From assembly GCA_046349315.1 (NCBI GenBank), contig JAXMCQ010000004.1, positions 62,001 to 126,000 of the forward strand: 64,000 nucleotides of DNA, written 5' to 3'. The notes beneath the pieces were generated by a model. That model was given only the letters and a program-made list of their open reading frames with translations. It had not been told where the DNA came from and did not search any database. Below, in pieces: positions 50,990-59,825 of this stretch (position 1 is the stretch's first letter; the number at the start of each line of letters is the position of its first letter). Position numbers and translations under genes: made by a program. This DNA comes from JAEUMG01 sp046349315 (GTDB taxonomy: Bacteria; Pseudomonadota; Alphaproteobacteria; Rhizobiales; Aestuariivirgaceae).

Positions 50990-52604
50990 GACACTCGTCC
51001 GTCCAATGGTTCACGAATGAATTGGGACCGAGCGACGAGTGGTTGCAGCCCATTCGCGTCATGTTTTTCAAGCAGCCGTCAAGATTGCTCCTGCTGGCTG
51101 CTCTTCGAGGTTTAGCGCCTGGGCCAATTGTGAAGCGTTTAGTCGGATCGTCGGAGCATGAATTGCGGCGCCCTCGATATTGGCAGTAGTCGAGGTGTAG
51201 GGCCCGCACGCGTTTCTTCGTTGCCACGGAACATTTCTCGCTCCGTATGCTGCGCCTTCTTCAAGTACGGGCTTTAAGATCATCCCAAACGTAAGTGCCG
51301 CGCTCCTCCGTTTGGTTTGCCGCATGAAACACTGAGCCGCCGAAGCATACAGGCAGCGCAGATTCACATTGCCTTCGCTTATGATCGACGGAAGCATGCC
51401 GATTGTCCTGCCAGCAAGAGCGTGTCAGAGACCATTCGCCACTTGTGTCTATCTCAGATACTGCAAGCGTCTCACCTTGTGAACCAAATTCTCGAAACTC
51501 GAAGCGCACTTTAGGCGTTTGAAAAGTGCTTCAAGCAGGACTGCCACGCGAGCCAAGAAGATCATGATTGCGGTAGTCGACATATGCTCGCCCGACGCGG
51601 CACCAATGAGGAACTAAGCGACCGGCCGCTTTCTGGCACAATCACTATATGCGCTTTGGAAAGGTATGCCGCGATGCCGCTAAGCATCGCAAATTTCGAA
51701 TCCGCGCGAGCGAGCGCCGGATCCCGCAAAAGAGTAACTAACGGATTTAACAGCATAAGGATGGTCGTGAATGGTTGCTGTCGCCATCTGAAGTTCTTGG
51801 TCGATCATACGATTCTTGGTAAGCTGGACGCGCACGCGGACAAGTCGCGTGCCCCATTACAGCCAGTAAACCGCACCGCCCGGGATCCAAGCTCGCTAAA
51901 TGGAAGAATAGCGAGTTCGCCGTCTGGAGAGAACGGCAAAAATCGCTTCGGGCGTTCTCGCAGCGCTGCGTCGCCTAACAAAGGAGCCCCAAACGTCGCC
52001 CAGGGGAGAAACTGCACAGCGTCAATGAGGGCATCGTAACTTTGGAAGATTTCCAGATTTCCGGATCGCTTTTACCGGTATCGTAGTTCGTTAATGGCCC
52101 CAACCGAACTTGGGTCGGCGCTTCACCCTATCGCAAAATTCGATGGCAGCGGGTAACGAGACAGTGCATCGAAGACGATTGGTTCCCAGAGCGCAGGAAG
52201 TATGAGGCGAGTGAACGGGTATCGCACCGATGTTCGCGCCGATTTCGCAGGTCAATCGCCTTTCCGGACGCTACCTCCGCGTTCAACGACGTCTACACGC
52301 GATCGGCAGCCCGTCGTAGTAATTATCGGCCTTCATCACTGGATCTGAACTCCTTCATCCAATCCATCGTACTTATTCCGGAGGCGATGGTTTTCGAATT
52401 TTGAGAACTGGCGCGCGCTAACGAATCGAAGTCTGCACATTGATGCACCTTCGTCGCGCGCGCACTACTGATGCTCGACGATCGAACTGGCGACAGATAG
52501 TACTTTCGACCTGTCAGATGCCGGAGCTACACCGAATGGTGAGCGCGTTAGCGACTGCGTTATCGCCTGAATTCCCTGTGGCTGCTGATCACTTGACTAA
52601 TGCG
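50990..52604 (-). other. Degraded, gene-poor stretch with unrecognised leftward coding traces
   Basis: No intact gene is seen. On the minus strand, stretches such as FEFREFGSQGETLAVSEIDT (near 51500) and ERPKRFLPFSPDGELAILPF (near 51930) look like real protein cut by frameshifts. A last piece ending REPLDGRVS stops at a TGA overlapping the ATG of the HTH-ImmA pseudogene, as in an operon. I cannot name the family. Base composition is visibly less GC-rich than in the rest of the window. Confidence 0.5.
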
Positions 52605-52880
52605 TCAGCGACTATTGCCGTAAGGGATACCCCGGATGGGCAGTCTTCTGAGAGCGCCAGCCAACTCATCCTTGGTAGGTTTTAAGAGTGTATTTTGCTC
52701 GTCGCCCAGGAGCAGGCGTTTCGCTTGTCTTATAAGATCGTCGCACTGCTCGCCAATCGTCCGCAAGTGCGAGGAACTGCATCGCGCACCTGTTCCGCAG
52801 CGTGAAGCTTGCCGTCGCCGCGCTCGGCTAACTTCTTCCACCCTTTCCGCATGGGGAGGATCTACGGGACCATCGCTCAT
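52605..52880 (-). pseudogene. Unrecognised open frame at the head of the degraded operon
   Basis: A 91-codon frame starts at an ATG preceded by GGAAG, immediately downstream of a large palindrome. The second half (CDDLIRQAKRLLLGDEQNTL) is helix-like. The first half is Arg/Cys-rich and may be out of frame. It could be the start of the first gene of the decayed operon. No function can be assigned. Confidence 0.35.
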
Positions 52881-52890
52881 GGCACTTCCG

Positions 52891-52925
52891 CAATGTCAGA
52901 TTTTATATCATAAATTCTGACATTG
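52891..52925. promoter_or_regulatory. 35-base near-perfect palindrome, candidate operator
   Basis: Outer arms CAATGTCAGA (52891-52900) and TCTGACATTG (52916-52925) are exact inverse repeats, and inner arms TTTAT/ATAAA flank ATC. Only one inner base pair is broken. It is AT-rich and lies 10 bases upstream of the first leftward frame, where an autoregulator of the HTH type would bind. No T run marks it as a terminator. Confidence 0.6.
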
Positions 52926-52981
52926 TCAAACAGAGACCCTTTCCCTTGAGCCCTCAAAAATCGCCGCATAAACACATGCTT

Positions 52982-53009
52982 ATTTCGTCATCTGGCATAA
53001 TGACGAAAT
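52982..53009. promoter_or_regulatory. 28-base inverted repeat, candidate second operator
   Basis: Arms ATTTCGTCAT (52982-52991) and ATGACGAAAT (53000-53009) are exact and separated by 8 bases. It lies about 55 bases beyond the 35-base palindrome and before the ribosomal-protein promoter. A palindrome AACGGCCGTT (53011-53020) and a short hairpin GCGACC/GGTCGC (53044-53061) follow. Confidence 0.5.
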
Positions 53010-53162
53010 GAACGGCCGTTCAAAATAATTCGGCGTCATTTGCGCGACCAAACATGGTCGCTAAGAATGCGATTTTTGGGGTGAAAAACGGGGGTCCGGA
53101 GACGTCAAAAACGCGATTTCTGATGTCACAGGACGCGCCATTCGCGGGGCGCCACGGTTTCC

Positions 53163-53191
53163 TTGACAGACGCCGGCCGTAACCTTATGAA
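53163..53191 (+). promoter_or_regulatory. Sigma-70-type promoter for rplU-rpmA
   Basis: TTGACA at 53163-53168 and TATGAA at 53186-53191 are separated by 17 bases. The rplU start codon is at 53312, which leaves a leader of about 110 bases. Confidence 0.75.
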
Positions 53192-53311
53192 ACCGCCGTC
53201 GCGCGAAGGCCTCGGCCGTCGCGCGCAAATATCGCTGCCCAAGGCTCAACGTCCACAAAGTCCGCCACACCGGCGGCGCCGATCGGCGCGGAAAAGTTAA
53301 GGAAGCAAGAG

Positions 53312-53656
53312 ATGTACGCAGTCATCAAGACAGGCGGCAAGCAGTATCGCGTCGCCGCCAACGACAAAATCCAGATCGAAAAGCTTGTGGGAAATCCCGG
53401 CGATAAGGTTGAATTCGCTGAGGTTTTGATGATCTCGAATGACGGTTCGGTCGATATCGGCGCGCCCTTCGTGGCCGGCGCCACCGTCACGGCTGAGATC
53501 GCCAGCCAGGATCGCGGCCCCAAAGTCATCATCTTCAAGAAGCGGCGGCGCAAGCATTTCCGCCGCAAGAACGGCCATCGCCAGGATCTCACCTCGGTGA
53601 CCATCACCAGCATCCTCACCGGCGGCGACGCTCAGTCCGCGCCGAAAAACGCTTAA
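53312..53656 (+). CDS. rplU: 50S ribosomal protein L21
   Basis: The 114-residue protein starts MYAVIKTGGKQYRVAAND and ends in the basic KKRRRKHFRRKNGHRQ region that binds 23S rRNA, followed by a short acidic-neutral tail. It is the first gene of the rplU-rpmA operon, with a clear promoter upstream and rpmA 13 bases after. Confidence 0.98.
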   Translation: MYAVIKTGGKQYRVAANDKIQIEKLVGNPGDKVEFAEVLMISNDGSVDIGAPFVAGATVTAEIASQDRGPKVIIFKKRRRKHFRRKNGHRQDLTSVTITSILTGGDAQSAPKNA

Positions 53657-53669
53657 AGGAGAAGCACTT

Positions 53670-53942
53670 ATGGCTCACAAGAAAGCAGGCGGCTCCTCGC
53701 GCAACGGCCGCGACACGGCCGGCCGGCGCCTCGGCGTCAAGGCCTTTGGCGGCGAAAGCGTCGTCTCGGGCAACATCATCATCCGCCAGCGCGGCACCAA
53801 GTATCATCCCGGCACCGGCGTCGGAATTGGCCGCGATCACACGATTTTCGCCGTCATCGACGGCACGGTTTCGTTCCGCGCGTCCAAGGACGACAAGCAG
53901 ATCGTGTCGGTCGTCAACACTCCGGTGCCGCCGGCCGAGTAA
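53670..53942 (+). CDS. rpmA: 50S ribosomal protein L27
   Basis: The 90-residue protein starts MAHKKAGGSSRNGRDTAGRR, whose N terminus reaches the peptidyl transferase centre, and includes GVGIGRDHTIFA. AAGGAG precedes the ATG. A strong terminator follows at 53997. Confidence 0.98.
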   Translation: MAHKKAGGSSRNGRDTAGRRLGVKAFGGESVVSGNIIIRQRGTKYHPGTGVGIGRDHTIFAVIDGTVSFRASKDDKQIVSVVNTPVPPAE

Positions 53943-53996
53943 TACGGCGGCTCACATACCGCCGGCCCATCAAACCGGCGGCGATTTCAAAGGCTT

Positions 53997-54028
53997 AAGG
54001 GGAGATGGGAAACCAGCTCCCCTTTTTT
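53997..54028 (+). terminator. Rho-independent terminator after rpmA
   Basis: AAGGGGAG (53997-54004) pairs with CTCCCCTT (54017-54024) and is followed by six T. A GC-rich inverted repeat (CCGCCGG/CCGGCGG) lies just before it. Confidence 0.88.
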
Positions 54029-54047
54029 CGTTTTTGGAACACCCGCC

Positions 54048-54578
54048 ATGACCCGGATCGCTACTGAAAGATTGATCTTGAGGCCCATCGAGGCCGGCGA
54101 TCTTTTGCCGATTGCCAATGCGATCAATAACTTGGCCGTGTCGCAGAACCTCACACGGGTGGTGCATCCCTATTTTCCGGATGATTTCGCCCGCTGGGAG
54201 CAGCGCGACAAGCGGGACGGGCATGTTTTCAGTATTGCCCGGGATGGCGGGATCATCGGGGTCGTCGGGCTTGAGTCAGACTCGATCGGGATCGAGGCGG
54301 AGATCGGCTATTGGCTCGCAGAACCCCATTGGAAACAAGGGCTTATGAGCGAGGCAGCGCGGGCGGCGCGGGATTACGGCTTCGGCAGTGCCGGGTATGA
54401 CCGGCTCGTTTCCGGCTACAAGCACGGCAATGAAGCCTCGCGCAGGATATTGATTGGATTGGGCTTTCGCCATACCGGGCATAAATGGGCCTGGTCTTTT
54501 GCGCTGAAGCGGCCGGTGCGGGTCGCAACCGTTGAACTGACGCGCCGCGAATGGCTCAGGGAAAGGGTCCGCAAATGA
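54048..54578 (+). CDS. GNAT-family N-acetyltransferase (RimJ/RimL type)
   Basis: The 176-residue protein starts TERLILRPIEAGD and has the acetyl-CoA-binding region IGYWLAEPHWKQGLMSEAARA and the NEASRRILIGLGF string of Rim-type acetyltransferases. It lies between rpmA and obgE in many Hyphomicrobiales. The target is unknown. It converges with the transglycosylase gene. Confidence 0.88.
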   Translation: MTRIATERLILRPIEAGDLLPIANAINNLAVSQNLTRVVHPYFPDDFARWEQRDKRDGHVFSIARDGGIIGVVGLESDSIGIEAEIGYWLAEPHWKQGLMSEAARAARDYGFGSAGYDRLVSGYKHGNEASRRILIGLGFRHTGHKWAWSFALKRPVRVATVELTRREWLRERVRK

Positions 54579-54601
54579 CCCTTTCCCCGCCCAAAAAGCG
54601 T

Positions 54602-55366
54602 TTAGAATACGAGGTTTACATAGCGCCGGATGATGGTCTTGGTGCCCAGGCCGCCATTGTGCTTGGAGGCCGCCAGCTCGAGATTGCCACCGGAGGATTT
54701 GAGCGCCGCCGACAGATGCTGGAGGCCCCAGCGGACATTGGTGCGGGCATCGGCAAGGCCGGAGCAATCGCCCTCGAAGCCCAAGCCGCGGGCGGTGGCG
54801 CATTTCATCTGGAACACGCCATACTCGCCGGCACTACCGCGAAGGGCCGGATTATAGCCGGATTCGATCTTGGCGATGCGCAAGGCAAACCAAGTCGGGA
54901 CGCCATATTGCGGCGCCATGGTCTTGATCATGGTCACCACCGCCGCGCTCGAGCCGCTATGCCGGTCGGGCGGCGAGGCGTGGCTCGTGCTCTTGCGCCT
55001 AGGTGCTTGAAATACCGGAGCTTTCTGCGCGATGGGGAAGCTCATGGCCATGCGCGTGGTCGAAACCTTGTGGAGGCGCGCGGTGCGGGTCGTGGCGGCC
55101 CTGGATTTGCGGGCGTAATGCGCGGTCTGAACCGGCTTTTTTACTCTAACACGCTGGGCTTGCTTGATTTTTCTGGGTTTTGCAGCGATTGCGCGGGTGC
55201 TCGTCGTGGTTCTGGCCGTCGCCTTCGCTGTCGTTGTCTTTACCGGTTTGAGGTAGATACGGCCGTGATTACAAGTTCCGCTATCGCCGCATTTCGCTTC
55301 TGCCGTGGTACTCAAACACAGGCACGCCGTGAAGGCTGCCGCAAGGGCAGCATACGCCAACTTCAT
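54602..55366 (-). CDS. Lytic transglycosylase-type SLT-domain protein
   Basis: The 254-residue precursor has a signal peptide (MKLAYAALAAAFTACLCLS, cut after AEA). A low-complexity Lys/Arg/Thr-rich linker (about 45-130) precedes a C-terminal SLT domain (about 145-254). The catalytic glutamate is in IAKIESGYNP, followed by GEYGVFQMK and ASKHNGG. It should cleave peptidoglycan in the periplasm. GAGGGAAA precedes the start. The basic linker may bind the wall. Confidence 0.85.
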   Translation of the reverse strand: MKLAYAALAAAFTACLCLSTTAEAKCGDSGTCNHGRIYLKPVKTTTAKATARTTTSTRAIAAKPRKIKQAQRVRVKKPVQTAHYARKSRAATTRTARLHKVSTTRMAMSFPIAQKAPVFQAPRRKSTSHASPPDRHSGSSAAVVTMIKTMAPQYGVPTWFALRIAKIESGYNPALRGSAGEYGVFQMKCATARGLGFEGDCSGLADARTNVRWGLQHLSAALKSSGGNLELAASKHNGGLGTKTIIRRYVNLVF

Positions 55367-55569
55367 TCCGATTTCCCTCTTCTTGTTCGTCCGGCCGCGT
55401 CGAACCCGCTGTCCCGCGAAACCCCTCTGCGGACCGGTTTTGAGGGTGCTCAAAGGCTTCAGCGATGTGGCCTCAATGTGGTGATTTCGGTGTCATTTCC
55501 GGGCGGAGTTACCCTTGGGAAACAACAACTTGCCGCGCTGCAGCAGGGTCTATTAGAAGGGTTTTCGCG

Positions 55570-56616
55570 ATGAAATTTCTCGACCAGGCGAAGGTCTATA
55601 TCCGCTCCGGCGACGGTGGTGCGGGAAGCGTGTCGTTTCGCCGTGAAAAGTTCATCGAGTTCGGCGGACCGGATGGCGGCGATGGCGGCAATGGCGGCGA
55701 TGTGTGGGCCGAAGCGGTCGATGGTCTCAACACATTGATCGATTATCGCTACCAGCAGCATTTCAAGGCAGCGACCGGCGGACACGGCATGGGCAAATTG
55801 CGCGCCGGTGCCAATGCAGCCGACATCACGCTCAAGGTTCCGGTCGGAACGCAGATCTTCGAAGAAGACAACGAAACGATGATCGCCGATCTCGCCAAGC
55901 TCGGCGACCGCGCGCGATTGGCGAAGGGCGGCAATGGCGGATTCGGTAATGCTTATTTCAAATCGTCGACAAATCGCGCGCCGCGCCACGCCAATCCGGG
56001 CCTGCCGGGCGAAGAGCGCTGGATCTGGCTGCGGCTGAAACTGATTGCCGATGCCGGCCTCGCGGGGCTGCCAAATGCCGGAAAATCAACGCTTTTGGCG
56101 GCTGTTTCGGCGGCAAAACCGAAGATTGCCGATTACCCGTTCACGACCTTGCATCCGCAGCTCGGCGTCGTGCGCGTCGCCGGCCAAAGCTTTGTGCTTG
56201 CCGACATTCCGGGCCTCATTGAAGGCGCGCATGAGGGTCATGGATTGGGCGATCGTTTCCTCGGCCATATCGAGCGCTGCGCGGTTCTCCTGCATCTCGT
56301 CGACGTGACGGCGGAGGATCCGGTCGCCGCCTACCGTGTCGTGCGCAAGGAACTCAAGGCTTATGCCGAAGAGCTCGCCGCGAAACCGGAGATCATCGCT
56401 CTCAACAAGGTCGACTTGATCGGCGAGGAAGAACTGGCCGAGAAAATCGCTGCCTTCAAGAAGCGCGTACGCAAGACGCCGCTCGCGATGTCAGGTGCAA
56501 CGGGTCAGGGTGTCGAGGCGGCGATGAAGAAGCTCCTCGAAACCATCCAGAAGGTGCGCAGGGGCGATGTGCCGGATGTCGAGGGCGTCGTTATCGAGGA
56601 AGGCTGGAAGCCATGA
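55570..56616 (+). CDS. obgE: Obg-family GTPase
   Basis: The 348-residue protein has the glycine-rich Obg domain (about 1-158; GGDGGNGGDV). The G domain carries GLPNAGKSTLLAAVS, DIPGLIEGAHEGHGLG, NKVD and SGATGQG. It acts in 50S assembly and stress control. It starts at MKFLDQAKVYI and overlaps proB by four bases. Confidence 0.97.
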   Translation: MKFLDQAKVYIRSGDGGAGSVSFRREKFIEFGGPDGGDGGNGGDVWAEAVDGLNTLIDYRYQQHFKAATGGHGMGKLRAGANAADITLKVPVGTQIFEEDNETMIADLAKLGDRARLAKGGNGGFGNAYFKSSTNRAPRHANPGLPGEERWIWLRLKLIADAGLAGLPNAGKSTLLAAVSAAKPKIADYPFTTLHPQLGVVRVAGQSFVLADIPGLIEGAHEGHGLGDRFLGHIERCAVLLHLVDVTAEDPVAAYRVVRKELKAYAEELAAKPEIIALNKVDLIGEEELAEKIAAFKKRVRKTPLAMSGATGQGVEAAMKKLLETIQKVRRGDVPDVEGVVIEEGWKP

Positions 56617-57734
56617 GCAAACGGCTTTCCAAAGCCCGCCGTGTTGTCGTCAAAATTGGCTCGGCGCTGCTCGTCGAGGGCGCGACCGGGACGGTCAAGG
56701 CGGCCTGGCTTGACGCTCTGGTTGCCGATCTTGCGGCCTTGCGGGGACGAGGGGCCGAGGTGATCGCTGTCTCCTCCGGCGCCATCGCGCTCGGCCGACG
56801 CACATTGGGCTTTGCCAATGGCGATCTGAGGCTTGAAGAAAAGCAGGCTGCCGCCGCGGTCGGGCAAATTGCCTTGGCGCAAGTCTGGTCGGAGGCCTTC
56901 CGGGCGCGAAAAATCGTTGCCGCTCAAGTGCTTGTGACTCTCAAGGACACGGAGGAGCGACGGCGCTACCTCAATGCGCGGGCGACGCTCACGACGCTTC
57001 TCCAACAAGGGGCGGTGCCGGTCATCAATGAGAACGACACAGTGGCGACGTCGGAAATACGCTATGGCGACAATGACCGCCTGGCGGCGCGGGTCGCCTC
57101 CATGATGTCTGCCGACTGCCTGGTTCTACTGTCCGACATTGACGGGCTCTACACGGCCCTACCGGGTACGCCCGATGCCCGGCTTATCCCCGAAGTTACT
57201 GAAATTACGCCGGAAATCGAGGCCATGGCGGGCCGGCCAGTGTCGGGTTTGGGCTCCGGCGGCATGATCACCAAGATCGAGGCGGGAAAAATCGCGCTCG
57301 CCGCCGGCTGCAACATGGTCATCGGATCGGGCCATGCGCTCAATCCGTTGCGCCGGATCGAGGAAGGGGCGGCCTCGACTTGGTTTGTCGCCAGTGCCTC
57401 GCCGCTTGCCAGCCGCAAGCGCTGGATCGCCGGGACTCTTGTTCCCATGGGTCGCCTTATCGTCGATCAAGGGGCGGCCAAGGCGCTCGGCAGCGGCAAA
57501 AGCCTATTGCCGGCCGGCGTCAAGCGCATCGAGGGTGCGTTTGCGCGCGGCGATGCGGTGTCTATAGTGAGCGAGGGCGGCAGCGAGATCGCGCGCGGAT
57601 TGGTGGCCTATGACGCCGCTGAAGCCGCGCGCATAGCGGGGCGCCGCACGGGGGATATCGAATTGATCCTGGGCTTTCGCGGGCGCGATGAGATGGTGCA
57701 TCGCGACGACATGGTCATGACGGGAGCCGCATGA
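56613..57734 (+). CDS. proB: Glutamate 5-kinase
   Basis: The 373-residue enzyme has the amino-acid kinase domain (VVKIGSALLVEG; INENDTVATSEIRYGDND; GSGGMITKIEAGKIA) and a C-terminal PUA domain (about 280-373). It catalyses the first step of proline synthesis. Four-base overlaps with obgE and proA indicate one operon. Confidence 0.97.
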   Translation: MSKRLSKARRVVVKIGSALLVEGATGTVKAAWLDALVADLAALRGRGAEVIAVSSGAIALGRRTLGFANGDLRLEEKQAAAAVGQIALAQVWSEAFRARKIVAAQVLVTLKDTEERRRYLNARATLTTLLQQGAVPVINENDTVATSEIRYGDNDRLAARVASMMSADCLVLLSDIDGLYTALPGTPDARLIPEVTEITPEIEAMAGRPVSGLGSGGMITKIEAGKIALAAGCNMVIGSGHALNPLRRIEEGAASTWFVASASPLASRKRWIAGTLVPMGRLIVDQGAAKALGSGKSLLPAGVKRIEGAFARGDAVSIVSEGGSEIARGLVAYDAAEAARIAGRRTGDIELILGFRGRDEMVHRDDMVMTGAA

Positions 57735-59005
57735 ACGAGATGGCGAGCGCGACGCGCGAGACGATGCTGGCGATCGGTAAGGCCGCGCGCGAAGCGCAAC
57801 GTGCCCTGGCTCTGGCGACGACCGCGCAGAAGAATGCCGCGCTCAAGGCCATGGCTGCCGAAATCCGCAAGGCGGCTTCGGTAATCGCATCGGAAAACGC
57901 AATCGACGTGGCCCGCGCCCAGGAAAAGGGTGTGAAGGGATCCTTCATCGACCGGCTCACGCTGAACCCTGAGCGGATCGAGGCGATGGCCAAGGGTCTC
58001 GAGGACATCGCGGCTTTGCCCGACCCGGTCGGCGCGACACTGACTGAATGGACGCGGCCCAACGGCATGCGGATAGCGCGAGTTCGTGTGCCGATCGGGG
58101 TGATCGGCATTGTCTTCGAGAGCCGGCCCAATGTGACAGCCGATGCCGGTGCGCTTGCCATGAAATCCGGCAATGCCGCGATCCTGCGCGGCGGTTCCGA
58201 CGGCATTCGCAGTTCCGCGGCCATCGTTGCGGCCTTGCAGCGCGGGCTTGTGCAGGCGAGGCTTCCGGCTGCCGCCATCCAGGTGGTACCGATGAGCGAC
58301 CGCGCTGCGGTTGATCTGATGCTCGCAGGCCTCTCGGGGACGATCGACCTCATCGTGCCGCGCGGCGGCAAATCGCTGGTCGCCAAGGTGCAGGAAGATG
58401 CGCGGGTTCCGGTCTTCAGCCATCTCGAAGGCATCTGCCATGTCTATATCGACCAATCGGCGCGGACCGACATGGCGGTCTCCGTTGCCGTCAATGCCAA
58501 GATGCGGCGCACCGGCATTTGCGGCGCAGCGGAGGCAATTCTCATCGATCGCAAGGGCAAGGAGCGGCATTTGAAGCCTGTCATTGCCGCCCTGATCGAT
58601 GCGGGGTGCGAGGTTCGCGGCGATGCCGAAGTCCAAGCAGCGGATGCGCGCGTCAAACCGGCGATCGAAAGCGACTGGGGCATGGAGTTTCTCGATGCGA
58701 TCGTCGCCATGAAAGTGGTGGATAGCGTCGATGAGGCCATGGCGCATATCGCGCGCTACGGCTCGCAGCATACGGACGCAATCATCGCCGAGGATCAGAC
58801 GGTGGCGGAGCGGTTCCTCAATGAAGTCGACAGCGCCATCGTGCTTCACAATGCATCGACACAGTTTGCCGATGGCGGTGAATTCGGTTTCGGCGCCGAG
58901 ATCGGCATCGCAACCGGCAAACTTCATGCGCGTGGCCCCGTCGGCCTCGAGCAATTGACGACGTTCAAGTATCAAATCCGCGGCACGGGCCAGACGCGGC
59001 CATGA
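57731..59005 (+). CDS. proA: Glutamate-5-semialdehyde dehydrogenase (gamma-glutamyl phosphate reductase)
   Basis: The 424-residue enzyme has the ProA strings PIGVIGIVFESRPNVTADA, the catalytic cysteine in RRTGICGAAEAIL (about residue 262), and HNASTQFADGGEFGFGAEIG. It reduces gamma-glutamyl phosphate in proline synthesis. It follows proB with an overlap and is followed by nadD after 13 bases. Confidence 0.97.
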   Translation: MNEMASATRETMLAIGKAAREAQRALALATTAQKNAALKAMAAEIRKAASVIASENAIDVARAQEKGVKGSFIDRLTLNPERIEAMAKGLEDIAALPDPVGATLTEWTRPNGMRIARVRVPIGVIGIVFESRPNVTADAGALAMKSGNAAILRGGSDGIRSSAAIVAALQRGLVQARLPAAAIQVVPMSDRAAVDLMLAGLSGTIDLIVPRGGKSLVAKVQEDARVPVFSHLEGICHVYIDQSARTDMAVSVAVNAKMRRTGICGAAEAILIDRKGKERHLKPVIAALIDAGCEVRGDAEVQAADARVKPAIESDWGMEFLDAIVAMKVVDSVDEAMAHIARYGSQHTDAIIAEDQTVAERFLNEVDSAIVLHNASTQFADGGEFGFGAEIGIATGKLHARGPVGLEQLTTFKYQIRGTGQTRP

Positions 59006-59018
59006 TCGCAAGCCCTGC

Positions 59019-59621
59019 ATGATTCCGGCTTTCGGTACGGGGCAGCGAATCGGCCTGTTTGGCGGTTCCTTCAATCCCGCGCATCGGGGCCATGTTGCCG
59101 TGGCTCTTTATGCGCTTAAGAAGTTGGAACTCGATTGGATATGGTGGCTCGTCGCGCCGCAGAACCCCCTGAAGAATCCGGGCGATTATGCTGATTATGA
59201 TGAGCGGTTGAGCGAAGTCAGGCGCGTCGCGCGGCATCCGCGCTTTATCATCAGTAATATCGAGCGCGAATTCGGCACGACGACGACGGCTGGCCTGCTC
59301 AAGAAGCTCGCGCCCGAGATGAAACGAGGACGCTTCGTATGGATCATGGGCGCCGATAGTTTCGCCGATCTTCATCGCTGGAACAATTGGACCTTCATTG
59401 CCGAGACTATCCCGCTCGCCTTCCTGGCACGGCCCGGCTACTCGATCCGCGCGCTCAAGAGCCCGGCCGCGTTGCGTTATGCAGACTGTCGCCTGCCAAA
59501 CGAGGACGCCGCGTTGCTGGCCGATATGACGCCGCCCGCGTGGGTTTTTGTGCCGATGCCATTGCGCCGCGAAAGCTCGACAGCGATCCGGCAGAGGCGG
59601 CAGCGAAAGGTGAAAGCGTGA
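59019..59621 (+). CDS. nadD: Nicotinate-nucleotide adenylyltransferase
   Basis: The 200-residue nucleotidyltransferase starts IGLFGGSFNPAHRGHVAVA (T/H-x-G-H signature), has WWLVAPQNPLKN and WIMGADSFADLHRW, and ends with RRESSTAIR. It makes deamido-NAD. In related genomes rsfS and rlmH usually follow; here a repeat and a sugar epimerase follow instead. Confidence 0.95.
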   Translation: MIPAFGTGQRIGLFGGSFNPAHRGHVAVALYALKKLELDWIWWLVAPQNPLKNPGDYADYDERLSEVRRVARHPRFIISNIEREFGTTTTAGLLKKLAPEMKRGRFVWIMGADSFADLHRWNNWTFIAETIPLAFLARPGYSIRALKSPAALRYADCRLPNEDAALLADMTPPAWVFVPMPLRRESSTAIRQRRQRKVKA

Positions 59622-59654
59622 GGATGGCGTATGCCGCCGATATCGCCTTCTCGT

Positions 59655-59795
59655 CTTCTCCCGAGTGCGGGAGAAGACGGGGCCCCATGGCACATAGTGG
59701 CATGGGGGAGATGATGGGATGTATGTATCAAAGTTCCCCTCACCTTTCCCATTGCTTCGCAATGGGCCCCTTTCCTCTCCCGCAGGCGGGAGAGG
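59655..59795. repeat. Intergenic three-hairpin repeat, family R3 copy b
   Basis: CTTCTCCCGAGTGCGGGAGAAG is followed by GGGGCCCCATGG ... GGCATGGGGGAGATGATGGG, then CCCATTGCTTCGCAATGGG, and CCTCTCCCGCAGGCGGGAGAGG. It matches the order of the repeat at 47074 and fills most of the gap between nadD and the epimerase gene. Confidence 0.7.
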
Positions 59796-59825
59796 AAGCA
59801 ATCAACTGTGTACGGAATTGATGTC

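Noticed and set aside
51584..52039. A 151-codon plus-strand frame in the degraded island
   Set aside because: It has no family match and a composition of random frames. The better coding traces there are on the minus strand.
57608..59074. A 488-codon open frame opposite proB/proA
   Set aside because: Same reason: full antisense overlap with proA and no recognisable domain.
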